Of a DNA stretch of 32,765 nt, positions 15,696-23,882 are shown piece after piece; positions within the stretch are counted from its first letter, which is position 1, and each line of letters begins with the position of its first letter. Under the pieces are notes generated by a model. That model was not told the DNA's origin and ran no database searches. It saw nothing but the letters and a program-made list of their open reading frames with translations. The translations under genes and the position numbers were made by a program. Source of the DNA: Planctomycetota bacterium (GTDB lineage: Bacteria; Planctomycetota; Planctomycetia; Planctomycetales; Planctomycetaceae). The stretch lies in contig JAEZFD010000067.1 of the NCBI GenBank assembly GCA_023417655.1, positions 1 to 32,765 on the forward strand, given 5' to 3'.

Positions 15696-16387
15696 GCAAA
15701 CCTCGAATCCTCATCGTCGAGGATGAACCATCCATTCTGGATGCCTTGCAGTACAACTTCCGCAAGGAAAACTTTGACGTCGTCACAGCGAGCAATGGCC
15801 GGGACGCCTTGTTGGCTGTTCAGAAGCAGGTTCCAGACGTCGTCGTACTCGACCTGATGATCCCTCCCCCGGACGGCCTGCAGGTCTGCCGGCAGCTGCG
15901 GAGTGATTCACGCACTCGCAACGTCCGCATTCTCATCCTCACTGCGAAGGATGAAGAGATCGACGAAGTCCTCGGCTTCAATATGGGCGCCGATGATTAC
16001 GTTTCAAAACCATTTCGAGTGAAGCCGCTGATTGAACGGGTCAAGGCCCTGCTACGACGCCCGACTGCCGAAGAGGAAGAGCGTGAAGTTCTGACGCTCG
16101 GCGAGATTGAGATCGACCGGACTCAGCACATCGTCCGGCTGAACGGAGAAGAACTCCCGCTGACGCCGACCGAGTTCCGACTGCTGTGGACCCTCGCCCG
16201 ACAACCCGGCAGAACATTCAGCCGTAACGAACTGCTGGACTGCTGCCGTGGTGAGGACGCGAACTCGATGGAACGGACCATCGACGTCCACATCCGCGCT
16301 CTCCGTAAGAAACTCCTCGACCACGCAGACAAAGTCGAAACCATCCGCGGGATCGGCTATCGCTATAAGCCAGCCCGGAATTCGTGA
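15692..16387 (+). CDS. phoB: PhoB-type OmpR-family response regulator
   Basis: The 231-residue protein has an N-terminal receiver domain (1-120) with acidic pocket E10-D11-E12, phosphoacceptor D54 in VVLDLMIP, T84 and K106 in YVSKPF. A C-terminal winged-helix DNA-binding domain covers about 135-228, with LPLTPTEFRLLWTLARQPGR, SMERTIDVHIRALRKKL and the final IRGIGYRYKP. All key residues are present. Its place at the end of the pst-phoU operon supports a PhoB role: when phosphorylated, it would activate Pho-regulon promoters. The Pho-box-like repeat upstream of pstS suggests positive autoregulation. The partner histidine kinase PhoR, often adjacent, is not in the window. Translation is coupled to phoU by the four-base overlap. 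Confidence 0.92.
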   Translation: MSKPRILIVEDEPSILDALQYNFRKENFDVVTASNGRDALLAVQKQVPDVVVLDLMIPPPDGLQVCRQLRSDSRTRNVRILILTAKDEEIDEVLGFNMGADDYVSKPFRVKPLIERVKALLRRPTAEEEEREVLTLGEIEIDRTQHIVRLNGEELPLTPTEFRLLWTLARQPGRTFSRNELLDCCRGEDANSMERTIDVHIRALRKKLLDHADKVETIRGIGYRYKPARNS

Positions 16388-16589
16388 ATCGCACAACGCC
16401 GCATGTCAGACCCCGGCAATAGACCGGTGGCACGCCTCGTTGCCCAACCCGGGCCCCCGGCCTACTCAAATGGGAATCGTGTTACACTTTCTGGGTGTCA
16501 CCAAGCTCAAGTTAAATCCTAGACCAATTGAGATCAACTCTCACGTCGGATGGTCGAGCTGTCCCACTAAGAACACGGATTCGCTGCAG

Positions 16590-17987
16590 ATGGCAAAGTT
16601 ATCAGAAATTCGGGGAGCCTTTTACCCACCCCGTCCGAACTGGGATGTGATTCATCGCTGGGTAGTAGAACATGTTGCAGAACCCGACCGCTGGCAAACA
16701 TGGACAGACCTGACCGATCAATGGTTAGACACCCTGAATCAGTCTCTCGGTGGGCATTATCGGGTTCGTAAAACGTCCGAGCTGATACTGTTCGCGCCCA
16801 CCGACTTCGCCCATGGCGACCTTCTTTTGAAGTGTGCGACTAGCGGACTGTTCCGGATAGTGCGTGCTCTCGGCAGCGTCGCCAAAGGCAGCTGGCACGG
16901 ACCTCTGGCGATCCTGCTGTTTGAAAACGAGGACACTTATGACTCATACATTTCAGCATATGGGAGAGGAGGCGAGCCCATTAGTTCCTTGGGTTTGTGC
17001 ATCCGTTCATCAAATGTGCACATTGCCCTCAGGCCTCATCACGTCGACGAGCTTCAGCGCGTACTACTGCATGAATTGACTCATGCCTGCCTCGCACACC
17101 TATCGCTTCCTTCCTGGCTTGAAGAAGGAATCTCTCAGATGTGCGAAGAAGAAGCTCGTCCAGATTGGTCCCGCTTCACAATCGATTCATCGGAGGCACA
17201 GGAACTGCGGAGCTTCTGGCGACGGAACGGGCTGTCGGAGTTCTGGTGGGGAGAAGGCTTCTGTGCAGCGGATGAATTGCAGGCCCAAAGTTACCACTTG
17301 GCGCAGGTCCTGTTTAGAAATCTCATCTCCCAATACCCTAAGCAACTTCCCGATTTCTTACGGCAAGCTCAGATTGACGATGCGGGTGACACGGCCGCTC
17401 GCAAATGCTTAAAGATCAGTAACGCGGAAATTGCAGAGCAATTTCTTGGCCCAGGAGATTGGGAGCCGGTTCCACCAGATCACGAAAGATACAGTCGACG
17501 CGGATTCCTGTATCTGACTCAAAACGATTTTCTTAAATCAATTGCAGATTTTTCCGAAGCTTTGAAAATAAAACCTCATGATACATACGCCCGCGGATGC
17601 CGAGGAACTGCATACATGCAGATCCGGAAATATGCATTGGCAGTCGATGACTTCGAGGAAGTGATACGCAGCAATCCAAATGACGCTGATGTTCACAATA
17701 ATCTTGCGTGGGTGCTGGCAACATGCCCAGTAGACAGTGTTCGTAATGGCCGCCGAGCGAAAATTCACGCACGCAAAGCCTGCGAACTGACAGGTTTCGC
17801 GAGTTGGTATTGTTTGGGAACCATGGCGGCGGTATGTGCCGAGTTAGGAGACTTTGATTCCGCAAGGAGATGGATGACTGAATCGAAGGAACTCGCACCG
17901 GAAGAAGAGCTGGCAGGCTGCGAGAAACGCCTCCAAATGTACTGGAAAGACGAACACTATCGTGACGATCCGCCTGCCGACCTATGA
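16590..17987 (+). CDS. Zinc-metallopeptidase-like (gluzincin, MA-type) protein with C-terminal TPR repeats
   Basis: From the ATG at 16590 the protein is 465 residues with no signal peptide. The HExxH motif H161-E-L-T-H165 is followed by PSWLEEGISQ, whose Glu (178 or 179) fits the third zinc ligand of gluzincins; this matches MA-like peptidases such as DUF1570-type proteins. A C-terminal TPR array starts near YSRRGFLYLTQNDFLKSIAD and ends with the planctomycete-typical NNLAWVLATCP repeat. The role is probably proteolysis or binding of protein partners through TPRs; the substrate is unknown. The reading frame is open back to 16248, inside phoB, with another ATG at 16470, so the start is uncertain. 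It starts 202 bp after phoB and could be read through from the phosphate operon, but nothing links it functionally. Its sequence looks somewhat AT-richer than that of the pst genes. Confidence 0.8.
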   Translation: MAKLSEIRGAFYPPRPNWDVIHRWVVEHVAEPDRWQTWTDLTDQWLDTLNQSLGGHYRVRKTSELILFAPTDFAHGDLLLKCATSGLFRIVRALGSVAKGSWHGPLAILLFENEDTYDSYISAYGRGGEPISSLGLCIRSSNVHIALRPHHVDELQRVLLHELTHACLAHLSLPSWLEEGISQMCEEEARPDWSRFTIDSSEAQELRSFWRRNGLSEFWWGEGFCAADELQAQSYHLAQVLFRNLISQYPKQLPDFLRQAQIDDAGDTAARKCLKISNAEIAEQFLGPGDWEPVPPDHERYSRRGFLYLTQNDFLKSIADFSEALKIKPHDTYARGCRGTAYMQIRKYALAVDDFEEVIRSNPNDADVHNNLAWVLATCPVDSVRNGRRAKIHARKACELTGFASWYCLGTMAAVCAELGDFDSARRWMTESKELAPEEELAGCEKRLQMYWKDEHYRDDPPADL

Positions 17988-18134
17988 AATTTCGTGTGGC
18001 AATTCTTTGTTATCACCGCCCAGGGTTAGGTCGATGCGAGTTCGTGGAACTCAGCGTGGATGGCTTTAAGCGGCCCTTGGGAATGTCCCCGTCAGCAGAA
18101 GGGGCGCCCCGCGACCGACGGCAGTTGCCCTCGA

Positions 18135-19643
18135 TTATTCATAATCCCATTTCGTGATCCAGGGGTCTTTCAGCTTCTCCTGCTGGTCGCGGAGTTTCTT
18201 TTTGTACTCCTCCAGCACCGGGGCGAAGTGCAGGTCACTGGCGAGATTGACCGATTCTTCCGGATCGTTCTTCATGTCATAAAGTTCGAACCGGGGACGG
18301 TGCATGTATTTCCCGACGGTTCGTTTTCCATAGGCCGCATGCGGGCCGAGGCGATACTGCGTCTGCCAGGTTGAAGCGGCCCAGAGATCAGACGCAAACG
18401 GATAAGAGAGTCCGTCGGCGATGTTCCAGATCAGCTTATAGTTCTGATCGCGCACCGCGCGCATTGGGTAATACATCTGAATCTCATGGAAGGTATGCGA
18501 TGCGAAGATCGCCTCATGATGCGCGGAGTCGGCATGGCCGAGCAGGGGAATCCATGACTTCCCGTGATAGGTGTTGAACTGGTGCCCGCCGGCACGATTC
18601 TCCCGGAGCCGTTCGCCCCGCTGTCTCCAGTATTGATCCGGGTTCGTCCATTTCTTCGGGCGGTTCATTTCGTGATTAAGGGCACCAGCAAAGTCCAGTA
18701 ATGACGGCGTAATATCCACATGGCTGATCAGAGCGGCCGATTGCACTCCGCGTTCTTCGATATACGGATTGTAGACCACAAACGGGACTTTCAGACCGGC
18801 CTCATAAACGGTCGTCTTTGCGCCCGGCATGGCCATCCCGTGATCTGAAGTGAAGACGATCAGTGTCTTTTCATAGACCCCGGCTTCCTTCAGAATCTCG
18901 ATCAGGCGAGCAAGTCCCTGATCGACCCGAGAACATGCCTGATAGTACTGAGCCAGTTCTTCCCGGCATTCTGGAGTATCAGGCAGGAACAATGGGACCG
19001 GAACTTTGGCGGGGTCGTAGATCACTTCCTTCACGCCGGGGTAAGCCTTTCCGCCGGGCTTGTTTCCGAACAGGTTCGGCTTCAGCTCGCTCTTTGAAGA
19101 TTCATCGACCTGACCGCTGCGGTGAGGATCGGCCGTTGCGAAGTAGAGAAAGAAGGGGCGCTCATCACTCTTGCTGATGAACTTGCGACAGGCTTCCGCC
19201 ATCTCCACAGGGTTGCGGGCGGGGCCTTTCAGATAGGTCTCGAACTCATAGACCTCGTGCGGCCCGACATGCAGCTTGCCGATCTGTGCCGTGCGGTAAC
19301 CAGCATTCCGCATTGCCGGCGGCAAAGCGAGACTGATTGCATTTGCGAACGTGCTGAAGTGATGAAAATCGTGCTCGTGCCCATATTGTCCATTCAAATG
19401 ATTGTGAACGCCGGTCATGACGACAGAACGACTGGCACTGCAACTGGCCGTTGTCGCATAGGCATTGAGAAACAGTGTCCCGGACTTCGCCAGCTGATCG
19501 ACAGCGGGGGTCACCGCAACGGGGTCACCGTAACAGCCGAGTGTTGGGCTCTCATCGTCGGTAATGAAGAAGACAATGTTGCGTTCTGCTGCGAGCGATG
19601 CGGAATTCGCCGCGAAGATCAAACTCAGCAGGCACAGGGCCAC
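18135..19643 (-). CDS. Secreted formylglycine-dependent sulfatase (heparan N-sulfatase-like)
   Basis: The chosen GTG at 19643 follows GGAGGAAG and opens a signal peptide (ALCLLSLIFAANSASLA). A TTG at 19721 in the same frame would add 26 residues before it without a ribosome site. The mature ~485-residue enzyme starts with NIVFFITDDESPTLGCYGD, whose Asp pair binds Ca2+. C68-S-A-S-R72 fits the CxAxR core that is converted to formylglycine by an FGE. Further sulfatase features are GKLHVGP, FFLYFATADPHRSG and VFTSDHGMAMPGAKTTVYEAGLKVPF. It removes sulfate from a sulfated sugar. Gene family and length resemble N-sulfoglucosamine sulfohydrolases (S1_8-like). Planctomycetes carry many sulfatases for algal polysaccharides. 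No FGE gene or glycosidase is nearby, so the substrate is unknown. Confidence 0.93.
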   Translation of the reverse strand: MALCLLSLIFAANSASLAAERNIVFFITDDESPTLGCYGDPVAVTPAVDQLAKSGTLFLNAYATTASCSASRSVVMTGVHNHLNGQYGHEHDFHHFSTFANAISLALPPAMRNAGYRTAQIGKLHVGPHEVYEFETYLKGPARNPVEMAEACRKFISKSDERPFFLYFATADPHRSGQVDESSKSELKPNLFGNKPGGKAYPGVKEVIYDPAKVPVPLFLPDTPECREELAQYYQACSRVDQGLARLIEILKEAGVYEKTLIVFTSDHGMAMPGAKTTVYEAGLKVPFVVYNPYIEERGVQSAALISHVDITPSLLDFAGALNHEMNRPKKWTNPDQYWRQRGERLRENRAGGHQFNTYHGKSWIPLLGHADSAHHEAIFASHTFHEIQMYYPMRAVRDQNYKLIWNIADGLSYPFASDLWAASTWQTQYRLGPHAAYGKRTVGKYMHRPRFELYDMKNDPEESVNLASDLHFAPVLEEYKKKLRDQQEKLKDPWITKWDYE

Positions 19644-19753
19644 CGGCCGATCAACTTCCTCCGACAATGAACCATGAGGATTCCTTCTGCAGCAGTGTGA
19701 CTCGAACAGAACAGCTCGCAAGACATTCTGAACAACTGCGTTATACTGTGCCA

Positions 19754-19822
19754 GTCACGAAACTCGGTCTCGGATGCCGGCTTCTCAAGTGAGTCGACTG
19801 GCCCGGTCAGCTGTTTCGTGAC
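19754..19822. promoter_or_regulatory. Spaced 10-bp inverted repeat between divergent genes
   Basis: GTCACGAAAC at 19754-19763 and its exact reverse complement at 19813-19822 are separated by 49 bp. They lie in the 278-bp divergent region between the sulfatase and methyltransferase genes. Two half-sites this far apart could allow looping by a regulator, or the match may be chance. A TATACT hexamer lies just to the left, at 19742-19747. Confidence 0.3.
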
Positions 19823-19921
19823 ACGCGCCATTCAATGTGGCCGACTTCGGCGGAGGTCATGCCCACGCGCATTTCCGGCGGGGGCATCGAAGCCGCATCA
19901 GAATGAAAAAACAGGTCCCTG

Positions 19922-20950
19922 ATGATGCAACGTCCTGAGCCCGCCGTTGCTCATCGGAACAGATGTCAGGCGACGGCGATGCAACTCGTTTTTCCGTTTG
20001 CCCAGGAACCTCAGGTTATGCCTTTTGAGTGGAACACGATCCATCACCACGACTGCATCTCGGGGATGGAGAAGCTGGAAGCCGGGAGTGTCGATCTCGC
20101 CTTTGCGGATCCGCCTTTCAACATCGGCTATGAGTACGATGTCTACAATGACTCCCGCGAACGTGACCAGTATCTCGAATGGTCAGAGCAGTGGATCTCG
20201 CAGATCTGGCGGGTGCTGAAGCCTGACGGCACCTTCTGGCTCGCGATCGGCGATGAATACGCGGCCGAGCTGAAGTTGCTCAGTCAGAAGATCGGTTTTC
20301 ACTGCCGCAGCTGGGTCATCTGGTATTACACCTTCGGGGTGAACTGCTCGCAGAAGTTCAGCCGCTCGCATGCTCATCTGTTCTACTTCGTGAAGGATCC
20401 AAAGAAGTTCACCTTCCGCGAAGCTGAACTCGAGAACCGCATCCCCTCTGCGCGTCAGCTCGTTTACAACGACAAACGGGCGAATCCAAACGGCCGACTC
20501 CCGGACGACACCTGGATTCTTCGGCCACAGGATCTCGCAGAATGCTTCTCTTCCGCGGAAGACACATGGTACTTCCCGCGCGTCGCAGGCACTTTCAAAG
20601 AGCGGGCCGGATTTCATGGCTGCCAGATGCCGGAACAGTTGCTGGGGCGCATCATCCGCTTCTGTTCGCATCCTGAAGAAAAAGTGCTTGACCCGTTCTC
20701 AGGCAGCGCAACAACGCTTGCAGTCGCGAAGAAACTCGGGCGATCGTTCATCGGCTTCGATCTCTCCGAGGACTATGTCCGTTCCGGACTCGCCAGACTT
20801 GAACGCGCAGCGGTTGGAACCCCATTGGATGGAGCACCAGAACCGACGATGAGTGCTCCCAGTACGGCACAGGGAAAACCTCTAAAGTCGAAAGCACCTC
20901 CCAAACGCAAGCTCGTGAAAACGACACGAAAGCGATCCGATTCCCAATGA
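19922..20950 (+). CDS. Orphan beta-class DNA (N4-cytosine or N6-adenine) methyltransferase
   Basis: A 342-residue enzyme. The catalytic motif IV, DPPF, is at 63-66 (ADPPFNIGYEYD). The SAM-binding motif I lies after it at 256-263 (LDPFSGSA), with the acidic GFD following. The catalytic-first order defines the beta class of amino-methyltransferases. It methylates the exocyclic amino group of adenine or cytosine in a short DNA site; the site cannot be read from sequence. The last ~40 residues are Lys/Arg-rich (PPKRKLVKTTRKRSDSQ) and could bind DNA non-specifically. No restriction enzyme is nearby, so it is an orphan with a likely regulatory or replication-linked role. In-frame ATGs at 19979 and 20018 are alternative starts. 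The stop overlaps the next start in ATGA. Confidence 0.88.
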   Translation: MMQRPEPAVAHRNRCQATAMQLVFPFAQEPQVMPFEWNTIHHHDCISGMEKLEAGSVDLAFADPPFNIGYEYDVYNDSRERDQYLEWSEQWISQIWRVLKPDGTFWLAIGDEYAAELKLLSQKIGFHCRSWVIWYYTFGVNCSQKFSRSHAHLFYFVKDPKKFTFREAELENRIPSARQLVYNDKRANPNGRLPDDTWILRPQDLAECFSSAEDTWYFPRVAGTFKERAGFHGCQMPEQLLGRIIRFCSHPEEKVLDPFSGSATTLAVAKKLGRSFIGFDLSEDYVRSGLARLERAAVGTPLDGAPEPTMSAPSTAQGKPLKSKAPPKRKLVKTTRKRSDSQ

Positions 20951-22536
20951 ACGGCCCCGCGAGAGAACAGTCCGGCCGACCCGTCAGAATGACCGCCGTG
21001 GCGGTTGCAGTCCTCGTCGGCGCACTCCTGCAGTGGTTCATCCTGTGGAAAACATCACTACCGCTGGGCGTGCCGAATGAGTGGGTCTGGGGGCGACTGG
21101 AACCGATGGGTCCAATCCTCGCAATGATCTGGCCGGCCCTCCTCGCAGGGGCAGTCCTCGCTTTCTTCATCTGTCTCAACTCGCTGGCATTCGACTCACG
21201 AAGGCCACGGACAAGGGGACTTCTGGTAGTCTCCCTCTGGATTCTCGGCACCTGCTGGATTCTGTCACTCGCAGCGTCGACTCCGGGAATCGCCAGTCTC
21301 AGCCGGATTCCGTTTGTCCTCTTCTATACACGCGCTTCCGGATATCTGACACAGGCGATTGAACATCGACATAATGTCAAAGGCTTTCTGCACGGCTATC
21401 GCGAAGCAATCGCTGATAGTACGAATCCCGAGAACCATCTCCACTTGGGAACTCACCCGCCCGGGTTGACGTTAAGTCTGATCGGAATGCTGAAACTGGG
21501 AGAAGCGTCTCCCGGCCTGACATCACTCGTGAATGCAACGCAACCTGCTCAGGTACAGGACAGCGTTGACGCGATTCGTGAACTGCACGCCGCGCAGGGC
21601 AGGGAAGTCCCATTAAAGCAGGTGGAATCTGCAGTCATCTGGGCGGCTGCACTGCTGACAGCCATTCTCGCCGCCGGGACAACGATTCCGCTTTATCTGC
21701 TCGCGCGGCGAGTCGTCTCCCCGGAAGCGGCGTGGTGGTGTGCTTCGTTCTGGTTACTGGTGCCTGCGGTGGCGATCTTCCTGCCGAAGTCGGACATTGT
21801 TTTTCCCTGCCTCGCGATGTGGTGCCAGTACCTTTGGCTGCGAGGGCTCGACAGCAATCGATTCGCCTGGGGGATGGCGACAGGATTCGTGATGTCCCTG
21901 TGCCTTTCCCTGACACTGGCTTTCGTCCCGGTCGGTCTGGTGATGTTCTTGCAGGGGTTGCTGCTGCCGTCTGCGAAGACCGCTTCCAGTTCGCTTTCAG
22001 TTCGAACACCCCCGCGCTGGCATGTCTATGTCGGGGGATTTACCGCCTCGGCGATCTGGATCCTCTTCTGGCGTTTCGTCGGGGGAATCAATCTCGTGGA
22101 GGTCTGGGCCCAGAACCTTCGCAATCATGCCGCGTTCTACGAGCATCACACCCGAAGTTACTGGCCGTGGCTGCTGGAGAATCCGCTGGAACTGGCGTTC
22201 TCACTCGGTCTCCCAATCGCAATTTTGGCCGGTTGCGGGATGCTTTGTCTTGTCTTCAGCAGGAACTCTCGCTGGATTTGGGAGCTCGGTCTGCCGATTC
22301 TGATCTGGAGCCTGTTGTGGGTGAGCGGAAAGAACATGGGAGAGGCCGCCCGACTCTGGGTCTTCCTGATGCCCTATCCGCTGTGGTGCTCAAGCCTTGC
22401 TCTCGCGAGGATGATATCAACTCGTGCCGGATGGCGCGTCACCTGCCTATGCTATCTCCTGCAAATCGGAGTCGCGCTGGCGACCGCTGTCCGAATCGAC
22501 GGCTTTGGGTTCATCGAACTCGGACCGCCCGTGTAG
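20947..22536 (+). CDS. Polytopic membrane protein, probable GT-C-type glycosyltransferase
   Basis: The 529-residue protein has about eleven predicted membrane segments: TAVAVAVLVGALLQWFIL, PILAMIWPALLAGAVLAFFI, LLVVSLWILGTCWILSL, then, after a long loop, AVIWAAALLTAILAAG and others to the C-terminus. The large first loop contains HLHLGTHPPGLTLSLIGML; the HPPG motif resembles the acceptor-binding loop of GT-C glycosyltransferases such as the PMT/ArnT group, which take lipid-linked sugars. No named family is certain. A role in glycan or lipid glycosylation at the inner membrane is inference. It overlaps the methyltransferase gene by four bases (ATGA), so the two are almost certainly co-translated, an odd functional pairing. 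Confidence 0.72.
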   Translation: MNGPAREQSGRPVRMTAVAVAVLVGALLQWFILWKTSLPLGVPNEWVWGRLEPMGPILAMIWPALLAGAVLAFFICLNSLAFDSRRPRTRGLLVVSLWILGTCWILSLAASTPGIASLSRIPFVLFYTRASGYLTQAIEHRHNVKGFLHGYREAIADSTNPENHLHLGTHPPGLTLSLIGMLKLGEASPGLTSLVNATQPAQVQDSVDAIRELHAAQGREVPLKQVESAVIWAAALLTAILAAGTTIPLYLLARRVVSPEAAWWCASFWLLVPAVAIFLPKSDIVFPCLAMWCQYLWLRGLDSNRFAWGMATGFVMSLCLSLTLAFVPVGLVMFLQGLLLPSAKTASSSLSVRTPPRWHVYVGGFTASAIWILFWRFVGGINLVEVWAQNLRNHAAFYEHHTRSYWPWLLENPLELAFSLGLPIAILAGCGMLCLVFSRNSRWIWELGLPILIWSLLWVSGKNMGEAARLWVFLMPYPLWCSSLALARMISTRAGWRVTCLCYLLQIGVALATAVRIDGFGFIELGPPV

Positions 22537-22703
22537 ACGGACGTACCGATCATGAGATCGGCTGGACTGAAGTCCGTTCATCCACGGCACAGGTTTCGCT
22601 AAATCAGAATCACCGACAGAATCTGAGTGAAGTGGCCGTCGGGTTGTTGAACCCCGCCATTTCGTCCGTTTCTTCACTCACACAGACTGAAATGGCAGGG
22701 GAT

Positions 22704-22730
22704 TGTTTTTGCAATTGAGATGCAAACACA
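22704..22730. promoter_or_regulatory. 27-bp operator-like palindrome upstream of the His-rich gene
   Basis: TGTTTTTGCA and TGCAAACACA pair at nine of ten positions across a seven-base spacer (ATTGAGA). The site is AT-rich, 91 bp upstream of the chosen start of the His-rich protein gene, and just left of a possible TTGCCA hexamer at 22732. Such symmetry fits a dimeric repressor such as a Fur/Zur-type metal sensor, but it matches no consensus I can name. Confidence 0.4.
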
Positions 22731-22820
22731 CTTGCCAAATCAAATCCGCCGAGTACGATATTTGACGCTTATACGATTTGTGAGCGGACTTACCGGTCCG
22801 GACTCCTCCAAGGAATGAAG

Positions 22821-23336
22821 ATGCGGTCGCAAGGGAGAATCGTCTGCTGGACGCTCGCCATGGCCTCACTGGCCATGATGATCGGCGTTCGCACGCTTCA
22901 CTCCCCGTTGCTTCACCTGCTTGGTGGCTGCCACGACTCATGCGGAACAGTCTGTCAAACTGCTACACCTGCTGCAAAATCATGCAGCGGTCCGCATGTC
23001 GGGCACTCTCATGCCGGGCATTCGCATGCTGACCACTCTCACAACGGTCATCAGCACGCGAAGTCGGTGAACACGTCAGCAAACGAGCCTGGCAGCGTTG
23101 CAAAGTCCGAATCCCCTGCGGGTGATTCACTGCCGGGTCACCATGCTCCGCATTCCGATGATTGCCAATTGTGTCAGTTCCTAACGCTGGCGTTGGCCCC
23201 GCTGGAGCCCCCAGTCGCTCTCCAGGGAGAGGAACAGGTCACTCAACGTCCTGTATCCGAAACTCCTGTTGTCCTGGTCTTTTCGCTGGCTGGTCCTCAT
23301 GTTCGCGGACCGCCCATGCCGGCTTCATTCTCCTGA
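22821..23336 (+). CDS. Small His/Cys-rich secreted or membrane-anchored protein, possibly DUF2946-like
   Basis: The ATG at 22821 is six bases from AAGGA; the ATG at 22815 lies too close to that site. The 171-residue product has an N-terminal hydrophobic segment (VCWTLAMASLAMMIGV). A run of Cys (GGCHDSCGTVCQ) and a His-rich tract follow, with near repeats GHSHAGHSHADHSHNGHQHA. A second Cys pair (DCQLCQFL) lies near the middle of the mature part, and the tail contains HVRGPPMPASF. The CxxC plus C-terminal GPP pattern recalls DUF2946 proteins, some of which lie near copper genes; the call is weak. The His tract suggests binding of Zn, Cu or Ni outside the cytoplasm. No metal transporter is nearby in the window. 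Confidence 0.72.
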   Translation: MRSQGRIVCWTLAMASLAMMIGVRTLHSPLLHLLGGCHDSCGTVCQTATPAAKSCSGPHVGHSHAGHSHADHSHNGHQHAKSVNTSANEPGSVAKSESPAGDSLPGHHAPHSDDCQLCQFLTLALAPLEPPVALQGEEQVTQRPVSETPVVLVFSLAGPHVRGPPMPASFS

Positions 23337-23882
23337 AGCCGCCACATCGCTTGTCAGTGTCATGCTAGTCAGCGAGATGCCGCGAGCCGACGAAGTGCAT
23401 GGGAATGCCCACTTGAATACCGTGATCAAACTCCGTGTTTGAACGCCATGTTCGAGCTTAGTAACTCCGGTCACTGACAGTGCTTTCTCGTGTCTTCGCC
23501 CCGGCAGAACTGTCTGTACTCAGATCGTCTGCACGGAAGTGTCGCGTTTCAGAAGAATGTTTTCTCCCATCGAGGTGTGCTCCCGACCTTCATGTCGGTC
23601 ACAGCGCACCACTCATTTCCAGAACTGATTCCGCCGATTCGCAGGATGTCCTGAAGACAGCGACGCCGTGCAGTCTGCATGGATCTGGCCGGAAATGAGG
23701 AGATCTGCCGCTGATTGATGCTCTGTCTGCGCAATCAGTTTTTCTCCCGATGAATCAAACGGATTGACTCTGCCTTCTTGCAGATTTCGCCTCGGCGCTG
23801 TTGCGGATTTCCGCGCAGCCACCGCCGGAGCAGCGAGACCTGCATTCATCGAATCAGGGTCACCGGCAAGATGAGAAGACCA
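23337..23882. other. Intergenic region without a recognisable gene
   Basis: GGCTTCA-TTCTCC-TGAAGCC at 23321-23340 forms a 7-bp stem over the stop of the His-rich gene, without a T tract. No gene is supported in the following ~540 bp; frames on both strands lack family features, and the long minus-strand frame there is the complement of the DUF1559 gene. No clear promoter was found. Confidence 0.5.

Noticed and set aside
22540..22600. Nested stems after the membrane protein gene as terminator
   Set aside because: The stems (ACGGAC/GTCCGT and CCGATC/GATCGG) are short with internal loops and no T tract follows.
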